The notes: generated by a model not told the origin, from the letters alone. DNA of 52,431 nt from Azonexus hydrophilus (GCF_905120355.1 NZ_CAJHOB010000017.1:1-52431); one strand, 5' to 3'; shown: positions 39,166 through 51,146, counted from the first letter of the stretch. Program-made: numbers and translations.

Positions 39166-39939
39166 TTGCGTGCGCAAAATCTGCCTGCCGCCTCCGGCTG
39201 GCAATGGTTAAGCCATGGGTTCGCCATCTACCGGCGCAACCCCCTGCTGTTCGCCCTGCAGGTGATGAGCTACTGGTTCATCATCCTGCTCATCAACATC
39301 GTGCCGCTCCTCGGTACCCTCATCGCCGCGCTGATCAACCCGGCGCTGCTGGTGGGCCTGATGCTGTCGGCACGCCAGCTGGAACAGGACAAGTCCGTCT
39401 CCGTGCGCACCTTGTTCGAGGCTTTTCGCGGTGACTACAAACCACTGCTCTGGCTGGGCGGCCTCTACCTGCTCGCTTCGCTCGCTGCCCTGAGCCTGTC
39501 GGTACTGGCTGACGGCGGTGAGTTCCTGCGTTTCCTGACCAGTGACAAGACGGAAGGCAGTGCCGCCGCAGAAGGCGCGATGTGGCTGCCGATCACTTTT
39601 GTCGCCTGCGGCATGCTGCCCGTGTTCATGGCCTGGTGGTTTGCGCCGGTACTGGTTGCCTGGCACCAGCAGACCGTCGGCAAGGCGCTCTTTTTCAGTT
39701 TCATGGCCTGCGCCATCAACTGGCGACCGTTCCTGGTCTACAGCCTGGCCTTGATCGTGGTTGCCGGCATCCTGCCCGGCCTGGCCCTGGGCGTGCTTGG
39801 CGTGCTCCTGCCGGCGTCCCTGGCGCCGCTGCTCGGCACCGCGACCCTGTTTGCCGCCGCCGGAGTGCTGGCGCCAACGATTTTTGCCAGCTTTTACGTC
39901 GCCTACCGCGACATTTTCGGAATTTCCGAAGTTGTCTGA
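39166..39939 (+). CDS. BPSS1780-type membrane protein (copy 2)
   Basis: A 257-residue paralogue of the preceding gene, with the entry motif WQWLSHGFAIYRRNPLLF and exit FASFYVAYRDIFGISEVV. The start is TTG at 39166, set by GGAG at 39154-39157 with 8-base spacing; no ATG fits. Six or so hydrophobic helices are predicted. The stop overlaps the TTG start of nadD by 8 bases. The tandem pair probably arose by duplication and may form a hetero-oligomer; that is inference. Confidence 0.8.
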   Translation: MRAQNLPAASGWQWLSHGFAIYRRNPLLFALQVMSYWFIILLINIVPLLGTLIAALINPALLVGLMLSARQLEQDKSVSVRTLFEAFRGDYKPLLWLGGLYLLASLAALSLSVLADGGEFLRFLTSDKTEGSAAAEGAMWLPITFVACGMLPVFMAWWFAPVLVAWHQQTVGKALFFSFMACAINWRPFLVYSLALIVVAGILPGLALGVLGVLLPASLAPLLGTATLFAAAGVLAPTIFASFYVAYRDIFGISEVV

Positions 39940-40591
39940 GCCGCGCCAGGCCATCGGCCTCTACGGCGGCACCTTCAACCCGGTACACCACGCGCACCTG
40001 CGCCTGGCAGAAGAAGCCTGCGACGCCCTGAATCTGCAGGAGGTCCGCTGGATTCCGGCCGGCCAGCCACCGCACCGGGAGGCGCCGCAGGTCAGCGCAG
40101 AACAGCGGCTGACCATGGTGCGCCTGGCCACTGCCGGCAACCCCCGCTTCAGTGTCGATGCCGCCGAAGTCGAGGCACAAACGTACAGCTACACGATCCT
40201 CACCCTGGAACGCCTGCGCCAGCACTACGGCCCTGCGCAACCCCTGGTGCTGCTGCTCGGCGCCGACGCCGCTGCCGGCCTGGCCAGCTGGCACCGCTGG
40301 CAGGAAATTTTTCTGCACGCGCACGTGGCAATTGCCGAACGCCCGGGCGTGACACTAGCCGCCGCCCAGTTACCGTCAGCACTCACTGCTGAATTTACAC
40401 AACGCGCCGCCCACGGCGATGCCTTGCACCACAGCCCTGGCGGTTGCGTCGTGCATTTCCCGCTGACCGCGCTCGCCATTTCCGCGACCCGCATCCGCCA
40501 GTTGCTGGCGACGGGTCAATCCGCACGCTATTTGCTGCCGGACAGCGTTGTCGACTATATTCGCGCGCACTCCCTTTACCACACTGCTTAA
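39932..40591 (+). CDS. nadD: Nicotinate-nucleotide adenylyltransferase
   Basis: A 219-residue enzyme that adenylates nicotinate mononucleotide in NAD synthesis. The nucleotidyltransferase motif GLYGGTFNPVHHAHLRLAEEA is at the start, with RWIPAGQPPHR and the C-terminal ISATRIRQLLATGQSARYLLPDSVVDYI (ISxTxIR motif). TTG 39932 is the only sensible start giving the standard length and overlaps the upstream stop by 8 bases, implying coupling. It leads the nadD-rsfS-rlmH-maf cluster, common in proteobacteria. Confidence 0.95.
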   Translation: MSEPRQAIGLYGGTFNPVHHAHLRLAEEACDALNLQEVRWIPAGQPPHREAPQVSAEQRLTMVRLATAGNPRFSVDAAEVEAQTYSYTILTLERLRQHYGPAQPLVLLLGADAAAGLASWHRWQEIFLHAHVAIAERPGVTLAAAQLPSALTAEFTQRAAHGDALHHSPGGCVVHFPLTALAISATRIRQLLATGQSARYLLPDSVVDYIRAHSLYHTA

Positions 40592-40609
40592 CCAACGAAA
40601 ACCTGCCTA

Positions 40610-40972
40610 ATGGACATCACCACCCTGCAAAAAATCGTCGTTGACGCCCTGGAAGACATCAAGGGCAAGCAAATTGAAGTCATCGATACGCACAAACTCA
40701 CCCCGCTGTTCGAGCGCATGGTGATCGCCACCGGCGACTCCAACCGTCAGGTCAAGGCACTGGCGCACAACGTCCAGGTCAAGGTCAAGGAAGCCGGCGG
40801 CGAGGTCATTTCGGCGGAAGGCGAAGACACCGGCGAATGGGTACTGGTCGATCTGGGCGACATGATCGTGCACGTCATGCAGCCCAGCACCCGTGCCTAT
40901 TACAACCTGGAAGAGCTGTGGCAGACCACGCCGGGGCAGCCGCGCAAGCCTGCCGCAGTACCTGGTGAATAG
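40610..40972 (+). CDS. rsfS: Ribosome silencing factor RsfS
   Basis: A 120-residue member of the RsfS/Iojap family, which binds ribosomal protein uL14 and blocks subunit joining under starvation. Signature stretches are FERMVIATGDSNRQVKALAHNVQVKVKEAG and EGEDTGEWVLVDLGDMIVHVMQPSTRAYYNLEELW. It is 18 bases after nadD and 45 before rlmH. Confidence 0.97.
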   Translation: MDITTLQKIVVDALEDIKGKQIEVIDTHKLTPLFERMVIATGDSNRQVKALAHNVQVKVKEAGGEVISAEGEDTGEWVLVDLGDMIVHVMQPSTRAYYNLEELWQTTPGQPRKPAAVPGE

Positions 40973-41017
40973 GACCGGGACACTTCAACTGTCGGGAATC
41001 TGACGGGAGCCTGCGCA

Positions 41018-41488
41018 ATGAAACTTGCCATCGTCGCTGTCGGCCACCGCCAGCCCGACTGGATCAGCGCCGGCTGCAGCGAGTATCTGAAACGACTGCC
41101 GCCGGAAATGGCGGCCCGCATGATCGAGATCAAACCGGAGCCCCGTGGCAGCAAAAGCCGGGAGCAATTGCTCGCCGCCGAACGCAGCCGCATCGACGCG
41201 GCACTGCCCGCCAGTGTCCGTCTGATCGTACTCGATGAAAAAGGCGACGATCTCACTACCCTGAAGCTGGCGGGCCGTCTTGAGCAGTGGCAGGCCGATG
41301 GCCGCGATGCCGCCCTGCTGATTGGCGGCGCCGACGGTCTGGACCCGGCACTGAAGGCGCGCGCCGCCGAAAAAATCCGCCTCTCCAGTCTGACCCTGCC
41401 CCACGGTCTGGCTCGCCTGCTGCTGTGCGAGCAGCTGTACCGGGCAGTCAGCGTACTGAAAAACCACCCTTATCACCGGGAAGGATGA
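41018..41488 (+). CDS. rlmH: 23S rRNA (pseudouridine-1915-N3)-methyltransferase RlmH
   Basis: A 156-residue SPOUT-class methyltransferase. The C-terminal knot is visible as [58 protein letters not shown], which is the RlmH signature including the YHR motif. GGGAG sits 9 bases before the ATG. Its stop overlaps the maf start region (ATGATG). Confidence 0.97.
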   Translation: MKLAIVAVGHRQPDWISAGCSEYLKRLPPEMAARMIEIKPEPRGSKSREQLLAAERSRIDAALPASVRLIVLDEKGDDLTTLKLAGRLEQWQADGRDAALLIGGADGLDPALKARAAEKIRLSSLTLPHGLARLLLCEQLYRAVSVLKNHPYHREG

Positions 41489-42072
41489 TGCGTCTTTACC
41501 TCGCCTCACGCAGCCCGCGTCGCCGCGAACTATTGCACCAGATCGGCATTGAATTCGACACCCTGATTTCGCCCTTCGAAGTCGATGAAACGCCCCTGGC
41601 TGGCGAAGCACCAGCCACCTATGTGGAACGGGTCACGCGCGCCAAGGCGGCCCAGGGACTGGCCTTGATCTGCGAACGCCACCTCATCGCCCACCCGGTA
41701 CTGTCTGCCGATACCACGCTGGAAGTCGACGGCGAAATCATCGGCAAACCGGATTCACCCAGCCACGCCGAAAGCATCCTGCACCGCCTGTCCGGTCGCA
41801 CGCACCGGGTCATCACCGGCGTTGCCGTGGCCAACCGGCTGCGCTGTGATTATGTCGCTTCGGTCAGCGAAGTCCGCTTCCGGCCCCTGGCGCAGGACGA
41901 AATCCGCCACTACATTCTCTCCGGCGAACCGATGGACAAGGCCGGCGCCTATGGCATCCAGGGCCGCGCCGGCCTGTTCGTAGCCCATATCGCCGGCAGC
42001 TACAGCGGCATCATGGGCCTGCCGCTGTGCGAAACCGGCGAATTACTGAAGACTTTCGGCTTCAGTTTCTGA
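41488..42072 (+). CDS. maf: Maf-family nucleotide pyrophosphatase
   Basis: A 194-residue Maf protein, most like the YhdE type that hydrolyses dTTP/UTP and related modified nucleotides. Motifs are LYLASRSPRRRELLHQIG, SADTTLEVDGEIIGKP, HRVITGVAV and DKAGAYGIQGRAGLFV followed by GLPLCETGELL. Two adjacent ATGs (41485 and 41488) are possible; the second gives the standard [12 protein letters not shown] and better spacing from GGGAAGG. RNase G, often next in other genomes, is not here; instead a convergent enoyl-CoA hydratase ends 3 bases away. Confidence 0.95.
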   Translation: MRLYLASRSPRRRELLHQIGIEFDTLISPFEVDETPLAGEAPATYVERVTRAKAAQGLALICERHLIAHPVLSADTTLEVDGEIIGKPDSPSHAESILHRLSGRTHRVITGVAVANRLRCDYVASVSEVRFRPLAQDEIRHYILSGEPMDKAGAYGIQGRAGLFVAHIAGSYSGIMGLPLCETGELLKTFGFSF

Positions 42073-42075
42073 GCA

Positions 42076-42849
42076 TCAGCGGTTCTTGAATGCCGGCTTG
42101 CGCTTTTCGGCGAAAGCGGCCATGCCTTCCTTCTGGTCTTCCAGGGCGAAGGAAGCATGGAACACGCGGCGCTCGAACAACAATCCCTCGTTGAGCGAGG
42201 ACTCGAAGGCGCGGTTGATCGACTCCTTGATCATCATGATCACCGGCAGCGAATAACCGGCAATCGCCTGCGCCGCCTTGAGGGTTTCGTCGAGCAGCTG
42301 ATCAGCGGGGATGACACGGGCCACCAGGCCGGATTTCTCGGCTTCGGCAGCATCCATGAAACGCCCGGTCAGGCACAGGTCCATCGCCTTGGCCTTGCCC
42401 ACGGCGCGCGGCAAGCGCTGCGTGCCGCCGGCGCCGGGCAGGGTGCCCAGCTTGATTTCCGGCTGGCCGAACTTGGCGCTATCGGCAGCGTAGATCATGT
42501 CGCACATCATCGCCATTTCACAACCGCCGCCCAGGGCAAAACCGGCCACCGCAGCGATGACCGGCTTGCGCGCGGTCTTGATGCGCTCCCAGTTGCGGGT
42601 GATGAAGTCGGTCTTGTAGGCATGCATGTAGTCGAAGTCCTTCATGAAGCCGATGTCGGCGCCAGCAGCGAAGGCTTTTTCATTGCCGGTGAGGACGATA
42701 CAGCCGATGTTCTCGTCGGCTTCAAAGGCATCGATGGCGGCAGCGATGCCATCGACGACATCGTTGTTCAGGGCATTCATCGCTTCCGGCCGGTTGATGC
42801 GGATCAGGCCCACCTTGCCGTGGACTTCGCTGAGGACGATCTGGCTCAT
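42076..42849 (-). CDS. Enoyl-CoA hydratase
   Basis: A 257-residue crotonase. The two catalytic Glu are seen in ALGGGCEMAMMCD and FGQPEIKLGTLPGAGGTQRLPRAVG, and the oxyanion-hole segment in EKAFAAGADIGFM. This is the short-chain type used in fatty acid, phenylacetate or butanoyl-CoA routes; the substrate cannot be read from sequence alone. AGGAGA precedes the ATG. It stands alone, convergent to maf and downstream of the chemoreceptor gene. Confidence 0.95.
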   Translation of the reverse strand: MSQIVLSEVHGKVGLIRINRPEAMNALNNDVVDGIAAAIDAFEADENIGCIVLTGNEKAFAAGADIGFMKDFDYMHAYKTDFITRNWERIKTARKPVIAAVAGFALGGGCEMAMMCDMIYAADSAKFGQPEIKLGTLPGAGGTQRLPRAVGKAKAMDLCLTGRFMDAAEAEKSGLVARVIPADQLLDETLKAAQAIAGYSLPVIMMIKESINRAFESSLNEGLLFERRVFHASFALEDQKEGMAAFAEKRKPAFKNR

Positions 42850-42997
42850 TGTTCTGTTTCTCCTGGTATATGCCGCTCCACCGCAGGCGGGCGGCCTTTT
42901 GCATGGTTGGTGCCGGCACGACAGTGCGCCCCCGGCGGCGACATCTTAGCAACCTCGCCCGCCGGTGCGCAAAACCACCCGATCTTCAGCGCACCAT

Positions 42998-44620
42998 TCA
43001 GCGGATGAAGCGGAAATAGGCAATCAAATCACGCAGGCATTCGGTCGCCTGCTGGATCTGTTTGCTGCGCACCGTGACTTCCTGGATGGTGTTCGAGGTC
43101 TGGTCGATACCGCTGACGATATCCTCCATGCGCAGCGCGATTTCGTTGCCCGCCGTCGCCTGCTGGCGGGTACTGGTGGCGATGTGATCGGCCAGGTGAT
43201 GAATCTTCTCCCCCTGATCGGTCACCGCATGCAGTCCGTTGCGGGCGGTTTCCGCCGTGCTATTGACGGTTTCCACCTGCGTACCCGCCACCGTCATGGT
43301 CGCCAATGCGCTCTGGGTGCTGCTCTGGATCCGCTGGATACTGGTCGCAATTTCACCTGTCTGCTTGCTCGAGTTCTCCGCCAGCTTGCGCACCTCATCG
43401 GCCACCACGGCAAAGCCCCGCCCGGATTCGCCGGCCCGCGCCGCCTCGATGGCCGCATTCAGAGCGAGCAGATTGGTCTGGTCGGCAATCTCGCGAATGA
43501 CCTGACTGACCCGTTCAATCGCCGAAATCGAATGAAACAGCTCGTCCATCGTCTGACCGGCATCCTGCACCGTATGCACCACATGATTCGAGGCTTCCTG
43601 GCTTTGCTGCATGCGCTGTGTCGCATCGGCGAGCAGTCCGTGCGAAATCTGTACCGCCTGCGATGCCTGCTGTGCATCTTCGGCAATCTGATCAACCGAC
43701 GTCACCATCTCCTCGACCGAGGCGGCGATGCTGTTGGCGGCATCCGACTGGGCGACCGTCGCCCGCCGGGTTTCATCGATTTCCTTGGACAAGGAGCGGA
43801 TGTGGCTGTCGACTGCCGTGCTCTGTTCAAAAATCTCAGCCATCATGGCCCGCAAGTGGGTCTGCATGGTCACCAGGGCGTCGTTCAGCTTGCCCAGCTC
43901 ATCCACCCGATGCAGAGGAATTTCATCGGTCAGATCACCCTGCGCGATATTCTGCAGGCGACCGGTGATGCGGCCGATGATCAGCATCATCCCCCGTTGC
44001 AGGAGGAGCAGCCCGAACCCAGCGCTGATGCCGGCCACGCTGAACAGCGTCACCAGCTGGTTGATCACGCCTTCCGCCATCCCCAGGCCGGGGCCCAGCC
44101 CCTGCACGGCAACGCTCAGCAACTGGACGAGAATCATGCCGACGACCAGGGCGCTCATCTTGGCGCGCAAGGGAATCCGCGCCCAGCGTGAGGTTTGCGG
44201 GATCGTCGCGCTGCCATCGTTAAGCTTGCGGTACAGCGCCTCGGCTTCGGCGATCTGGGTCCGGCTCGGTTTGGTGCGTACCGACATGTAACCGATCTTC
44301 TTGCCGTCTTTCAGCACCGGCACGATCAGCGCATCGACCCAGTAAAAATCACCGTTCTTGCAGCGATTCTTGACCCGACCGCGCCATGGCCGGTCAGCCT
44401 TCAGCGTTGACCAGGCCCAGTCGAACGCCGCTGGCGGCATATCCGGGTGGCGGACGATGTTGTGATTCTTCCCCAGCAGTTCCTCGCGGGAAAAACCGCT
44501 GACTTCGACAAAAGTATCATCCGCGTAGGTGATGATGCCTTTGAGATCGGTCCGGGAAACGATGTACTTTCCTGCGGGGAATTCCCGCTCAACGCTCGTA
44601 ACTGGGGTGTTGACCTTCAT
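42998..44620 (-). CDS. PAS-containing chemoreceptor, Aer-like
   Basis: A 540-residue methyl-accepting chemotaxis protein. An N-terminal cytoplasmic PAS domain (residues ~20-120: [26 protein letters not shown]...[20 protein letters not shown]) resembles the FAD-binding PAS of Aer. Two membrane segments (~154-175 and ~188-214) form a hairpin without a periplasmic domain, then a HAMP-like stretch and a signalling domain with the conserved tip [33 protein letters not shown]. It likely reports redox or energy state to CheA. There is no C-terminal CheR-tethering motif. Confidence 0.92.
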   Translation of the reverse strand: MKVNTPVTSVEREFPAGKYIVSRTDLKGIITYADDTFVEVSGFSREELLGKNHNIVRHPDMPPAAFDWAWSTLKADRPWRGRVKNRCKNGDFYWVDALIVPVLKDGKKIGYMSVRTKPSRTQIAEAEALYRKLNDGSATIPQTSRWARIPLRAKMSALVVGMILVQLLSVAVQGLGPGLGMAEGVINQLVTLFSVAGISAGFGLLLLQRGMMLIIGRITGRLQNIAQGDLTDEIPLHRVDELGKLNDALVTMQTHLRAMMAEIFEQSTAVDSHIRSLSKEIDETRRATVAQSDAANSIAASVEEMVTSVDQIAEDAQQASQAVQISHGLLADATQRMQQSQEASNHVVHTVQDAGQTMDELFHSISAIERVSQVIREIADQTNLLALNAAIEAARAGESGRGFAVVADEVRKLAENSSKQTGEIATSIQRIQSSTQSALATMTVAGTQVETVNSTAETARNGLHAVTDQGEKIHHLADHIATSTRQQATAGNEIALRMEDIVSGIDQTSNTIQEVTVRSKQIQQATECLRDLIAYFRFIR

Positions 44621-44673
44621 GACCGGCTTTCTGTTGTCGGTTTACGATATTTTTGGCAGTTGCAGCTCGTAAT

Positions 44674-44718
44674 GTAAAGAAGCGTATTCAAAACGCAAGA
44701 TTTATGTCAGTTCTTTAC
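44674..44718. repeat. Nested inverted repeat between chemoreceptor and kinase genes
   Basis: GTAAAGAA (44674-44681) is the exact complement of TTCTTTAC (44711-44718), with a 29-base spacer that holds a second small stem, GCGT/ACGC (44682-44685 with 44693-44696). It lies in the 102-base gap upstream of the chemoreceptor start. It could be an operator or a structured leader. Confidence 0.4.
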
Positions 44719-44722
44719 AACG

Positions 44723-46810
44723 TCAGCCCCCCTTTTTATGCATTTCATCCACGCGCAGCCACCGGCACAGGCTGGCATAGAGCAGTTCAACATCGAGCGG
44801 CTTGGTCAGCACCTCGACCATGCCGGCCGCGAGACAGGCATGCTGATCTTCGACAAATGCGTTGGCCGTGGTGGCAATGATCGGCACCTGCGCATAGCCA
44901 GGCAGGGCGAGAATACGCCGAGTCGCCGTGAGGCCATCCATGACCGGCATCTGCATATCCATCAGAATCAGGTCGTAATGCTGGCGGCTGGCCGCCGCCA
45001 GCGCCTCGGCACCATTTTCCGCCGTATCCACGACCAGCCCGACATCATCGAGCAGACTGCAGACAATTTCCCGGTTGATCGGCTCATCCTCGGCCAGGAG
45101 AACGCGCCGCCCCGCCGTCAGGGTACGCAAGCGGGCTTCCTGCTGCGCGGCAGCGGGTGCAGTGACTGCGGTCTGGTGCGCAATAGTCAGCCAGCAGGTG
45201 AACCAGAACTGGCTACCTGCTCCAAGTTGGCTGCTGGCACCGCTATCACCACCCATGGCCAGGGCGATGTGGCGGACGATGGCCAAGCCCAGACCAGTGC
45301 CGCCAAAACGGCGCGTGGTCGAATTGTCGGCCTGCTCGAAGGGCAGGAATAGCCGGGCCAGGTTTTCTGGTGCGATGCCGGGCCCGGTATCGCGCACGGT
45401 AAACCGCAGCTGACAGCGCCCCGCCTCCTGTGCCAGCACTTCCACCTGCAACGCCACCTCGCCGCTCTGTGTGAACTTGACCGCATTGCTCAGATAATTG
45501 AGCAAGGCCTGCTGCAACCGGGTCGCGTCTCCCTGCAGGAGCGGCAATCCGGCAGGCAGATCAAGCGTGAAACGCAATCCTTTCTCGTCCATCTTCTCCT
45601 GCAGCATGGAGGTCAGATTCGCCACGATCAACGGCAGGTGTACGGGCACCGAGTCGAGCACCAGCTTGCCCGACTCGATCTTCGAAATATCCAGCACGTC
45701 GTTGATGGTCTGCAGAAGGTGGGAACTGGCCTTGTCCAGCTTGTGCAAGCGCTCGCGCTGCAGCGGGTCAAGCGATCCCCGGCTGATGAGATGCGACATG
45801 CCGAGAATGGCATTGAGCGGTGTCCGGATTTCGTGGCTCATGTTGGCCAGGAAACTGCTCTTCGCCCGGTTGGCTGCTTCGGCGGCATCCTTGGCCCGGC
45901 TCAGTTCCCGGGTCCGGGTAGCGACCAGTTCTTCCAGGTGCTGGTGGAATTCATGCAGGTGCTGTTCGCGTGCCTGAATGCTTTCTGCCATGTTGCCAAA
46001 GGTCCGGGCCAGACGTGCAATTTCGTCATTGCCGGAGGAGGCGTCTGGCTGCAGCTGATAATCGCCGCGCGCCATCTGCTCGGCCTCCTGCTCCAGCCGG
46101 GCCAGCCGGCGGATGACCAGACGATCGAGCAGGAAGCCCACGCACAGGAGTAATGTCAGATAGCTGCCCAGCTTCAACCAGACCTGCTTGCCCCATACCT
46201 GCCAGAACTGGGCTTCGAAACCGGCAGCCGGGATGCGGATGCTGATGACCCCGCGCAAATCTCCCAGCACGTAGCCAAACGCCGGATCATCGGGCGGCAG
46301 CAGGTTGGCCGGCGCATCTTCCGGCTTGCCATGACACTTCAGGCAATACGGCTCGACCCACAACGGCGAGGTGTACAGCAGGAATTTCTCCCCCTTCGCG
46401 TCGGTGATCGTTTCGCTGCGCTCGGCGGCCCGCGGGTTGGCACGGAACCAGTCCATCGCGGTCTGCTCCGCAGGATCGGCGCGGTTGTCCGGGTTGCGCG
46501 GGCGATCGGACACGTTGTTGAAACGGATACCGCTGCGCGACAACTCGGCGAAACGACTCCCTATGCGCGACAAAGCATGCGCGGGCAAGAAGCCGATCGT
46601 GTCGTGGTTGATGGCGAGACCACTATGGAGGAACTGCTGATGGTAGACCCAGCGGGTTGCCAGCAGGATCTGATAGATGGCGCGCGCATTGTCTTCCGCC
46701 TGTTGGCGCATTTCACGGCGCAACTGCTGGTGACTGAACCAGAGGTCGACGGCAAAGATCAGGGCCAGAATTTGGCCCAACACAAGCCAGACTTTCAGCT
46801 TCAAAGCCAT
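44723..46810 (-). CDS. Hybrid histidine kinase with a haem-binding (DUF3365/Tll0287-like) sensor
   Basis: A 695-residue sensor. Helix 1 spans ~5-25. A periplasmic DUF3365-type domain (~35-205) contains the c-type haem motif CLKCH at 156-160. Helix 2 is ~212-228, followed by HAMP (~228-280) and a coiled coil. The HisKA box has His326 in [17 protein letters not shown], an ATPase domain carries the N, G1 and G2 boxes ([32 protein letters not shown]), and a C-terminal receiver has [12 protein letters not shown] and [17 protein letters not shown] 46810 is followed by a normal signal-anchor. It is upstream of the Aer-like gene on the same strand. Its own response partner is not visible. Confidence 0.92.
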   Translation of the reverse strand: MALKLKVWLVLGQILALIFAVDLWFSHQQLRREMRQQAEDNARAIYQILLATRWVYHQQFLHSGLAINHDTIGFLPAHALSRIGSRFAELSRSGIRFNNVSDRPRNPDNRADPAEQTAMDWFRANPRAAERSETITDAKGEKFLLYTSPLWVEPYCLKCHGKPEDAPANLLPPDDPAFGYVLGDLRGVISIRIPAAGFEAQFWQVWGKQVWLKLGSYLTLLLCVGFLLDRLVIRRLARLEQEAEQMARGDYQLQPDASSGNDEIARLARTFGNMAESIQAREQHLHEFHQHLEELVATRTRELSRAKDAAEAANRAKSSFLANMSHEIRTPLNAILGMSHLISRGSLDPLQRERLHKLDKASSHLLQTINDVLDISKIESGKLVLDSVPVHLPLIVANLTSMLQEKMDEKGLRFTLDLPAGLPLLQGDATRLQQALLNYLSNAVKFTQSGEVALQVEVLAQEAGRCQLRFTVRDTGPGIAPENLARLFLPFEQADNSTTRRFGGTGLGLAIVRHIALAMGGDSGASSQLGAGSQFWFTCWLTIAHQTAVTAPAAAQQEARLRTLTAGRRVLLAEDEPINREIVCSLLDDVGLVVDTAENGAEALAAASRQHYDLILMDMQMPVMDGLTATRRILALPGYAQVPIIATTANAFVEDQHACLAAGMVEVLTKPLDVELLYASLCRWLRVDEMHKKGG

Positions 46811-46995
46811 GCCATCCCCGCTTCCCGTGGTGCGCCACCCTGCGCCGGGACCGCCGCTGCGATTCCGAGGCAAATCAGGTGGAGGACACATCCTATGCCT
46901 TTGGGCCCGGCAAAGAATTGATCCAGTGCAAATCACTGGCACACAGCCCTGCGCTACGATGGCGCGCCCACCCGCTCGCCCCCGGAAAGCCGTTC

Positions 46996-47934
46996 ATGCG
47001 CTGCGAAACCCCAAGCCACCGCCCCATGCGGCCCTGCCAGCTGCTCTGCGTCTTGCTCTGCACTCTGGCCACCCACCCAGCCTGGGCTACCGAAGGCGGC
47101 GGCAGTGCCTACCCGGTCGGCGTCGAGACCAACTTCACCGGCCTCATGCTGCCAGAAGGCAGCCACTTCCTGCTTTATTACCAGCATTACCGGGCCGATC
47201 GCATCTACGCCAACGATGGCCAGCAGAATCCACGCATCAGTAACTTCAGCAGCCGCGCCGACGTTCTTGCCCTGCGCCTGTCGCACGTCTGGCGGGGGGT
47301 GAAGTTGGCCGGCGCCAACCTCGAAAGCCGCGTCGTCCTGCCCCTGCCGGATGTCGATCTCGAACTCACCGCCGGCGGCATTGACCGTGGCGGCAGCCGA
47401 CGCGGTGCCGGCGACCTGACGCTTGCTCCGCTCTTTCTTGGCTGGCACGACGGTCCCCTGCACCGTATGGCCGGCATCGAAGTCATCGCCCCCAGCGGCA
47501 GCTACGACCGCGACCGCCCGGTCAACGCCGGCCGCAACGCCTGGCAGCTTGCCGCCCTCTACGGCGTCACCTGGCTGCCCGGCGCCTGGGAAACCTCGGC
47601 CCGCCTGCGCTTCGCCGTCAATAGTCGCAATCGCGCCACCGATTACCGTTCAGGCAACGAACTGAGCCTGGAATTCAGCGGCGGCTACCGTTTTGCCCCT
47701 GGCTGGTCGGCCGGTCTCAACGGTTACGTATACCGACAAACCAGCGACGACCGCCAGCACGGCGCAACCGTCAATGGCAATGGCAACCGGGGCGCCGTCA
47801 ATGCCCTGGGACCCTATGTCGCCTGGTCGCCGGCGCCCGGTTTGGGCCTGGTCGCGAAATGGCAGATCGAATCGCACGCTCGCAACCGGCCACAGGGTCA
47901 GCGCCTGTGGCTGCAGGCGCGCTACGCGTTCTGA
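46996..47934 (+). CDS. Outer-membrane channel-like protein, Phenol_MetA_deg/SphA type (second copy)
   Basis: A 312-residue protein with a signal peptide ending THPAWA and a beta-rich mature part ending WLQARYAF. It shares with the 30910-31800 protein the opening EGG..YPVGVETNFTGLMLPEGSHFLLYYQHY, the middle GAGDLTLAPLFLGWH and APSGSYD, and the late motif SDDRQHGATVNGNGNRGAVNALGPYVAW. GGAAAG is 6 bases before ATG 46996; an ATG at 47026 would leave a shorter signal peptide. It is divergent from the haem kinase gene across 185 bases and precedes the acetoacetyl-CoA synthetase gene. Confidence 0.78.
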   Translation: MRCETPSHRPMRPCQLLCVLLCTLATHPAWATEGGGSAYPVGVETNFTGLMLPEGSHFLLYYQHYRADRIYANDGQQNPRISNFSSRADVLALRLSHVWRGVKLAGANLESRVVLPLPDVDLELTAGGIDRGGSRRGAGDLTLAPLFLGWHDGPLHRMAGIEVIAPSGSYDRDRPVNAGRNAWQLAALYGVTWLPGAWETSARLRFAVNSRNRATDYRSGNELSLEFSGGYRFAPGWSAGLNGYVYRQTSDDRQHGATVNGNGNRGAVNALGPYVAWSPAPGLGLVAKWQIESHARNRPQGQRLWLQARYAF

Positions 47935-47977
47935 GCGCCCGGGCAGGCATACGCCACAGTACTGCGCCACCCCGGCA

Positions 47978-47999
47978 GATTGTCCGAGCGACGACAATC
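47978..47999. repeat. Inverted repeat upstream of acetoacetyl-CoA synthetase
   Basis: GATTGTC (47978-47984) and GACAATC (47993-47999) form a perfect 7-bp inverted repeat with an 8-base spacer, about 50 bases before the synthetase start. The size and spacing suit a dimeric repressor operator; a hairpin is the alternative. Confidence 0.4.
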
Positions 48000-48051
48000 C
48001 ACGCCAGAGGAAACTGCTAAGGTGCGGACCAACCCTGCTGGAGGAGACACC

Positions 48052-50027
<1,976 letters not shown>

Positions 50028-50031
<4 letters not shown>

Positions 50032-51125
50032 AACAAACGCCGGCGCAACAGGCGCCACCGGCCCGGCAGACGGTAAGGCTGCAGCGAGGGCAGCCTCCAG
50101 CCAGCGCAGGGCAACTCCACCCAGCGGTGGAACGCCATGCCGGCAACAATCGCGACGACCCAACTGACCACCAGCCACCACAGGATGGCCGCCGGGTCGC
50201 CATCACTGTTGTGGGCGAACAGAGCATTCATCAGCAGCAACACCGGGAAATGGACCAGAAAAACGCTGTAGGAAATGCGCCCGAGAAACGCACTGACACG
50301 ACTGTGCGGCCAGCGGTACAACCATTCCTGCCGCCGCCCGACCGCGAGCAACAAGGCCACCCCCACCGCCAGCAGCACGCGCAGGCGGAAATCCTCGACC
50401 AGCGCGGCACAACCGGTGCAGAGCATCAGCCCCAGCCACAAGCGTAGCCGCCCCGGCGCCGAAGCCCACCAGGCAGCCGCCCCCAGACCGTAAGCGCCGA
50501 AGAAGTAGAGCGCCCAGTTATCCAGTGTCGGGTAGCGGTTGAAATAGAACAGGGACGCCAGGACCAGCATCAGCACCAGCAACACGGAAAGCCAGGGCCG
50601 CCCCCGCCCACACCACAGCAGGAGGGCAAACAGGGCAAACAGCTGGAAATCGATGGCAACGTACCAGACCCCGGCCGACAGGGAATCCACCCCCAGCACC
50701 CCATGCACCAGGGTGACGTGCGCCAGCCATTGGCCAAGATGCGCCTGGGCCGGAATCGCCGGATCGTCGAGCCACTGATCCGCCACCGCCGACGCCACCA
50801 CCGCCAGGCTGATGGCCACCGCAAACGGCAGCACCAGCCGCAGATAGCGGCGCCCGATCAGGGCAAACGGCTGCCTGACGAGCAACTCGCCCTGTGGCGC
50901 CAGACTGCGGGCCGCAAGAAAACCGCCCACCACGAGAAATATCTGCACCGCCATGCGGGCATAATCGATCAGCCATTGCGACAGATCCGAGAACTCCACC
51001 GCCAGCGCAGTCGCCAGTGGCCCGTAAAACGCCAGGTGATGCACCAGCACCAGCTGCGACGCGAGCGCCCGCAAGGCGTCGATCAACGGCATGCGGGCAG
51101 GGAAAGCGAATTTCAAGATGAGCAC
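50028..51125 (-). CDS. Acyltransferase family 3 membrane protein
   Basis: A protein of up to 365 residues with about ten hydrophobic segments. The N-terminus [26 protein letters not shown] carries the paired-His motif of acyltransferase-3 (OafA/NodX-like) enzymes, which O-acylate surface sugars, and [15 protein letters not shown] is the second typical stretch. [22 protein letters not shown] is near the C-terminus. The GTG at 51125 gives [18 protein letters not shown]; an ATG at 51092 starts at [10 protein letters not shown]. Neither has a clear ribosome site. Substrate unknown. It is 21 bases downstream of the adhesin remnant. Confidence 0.85.
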
Positions 51126-51146
51126 CAGGACAGGGAAGCCGACATT

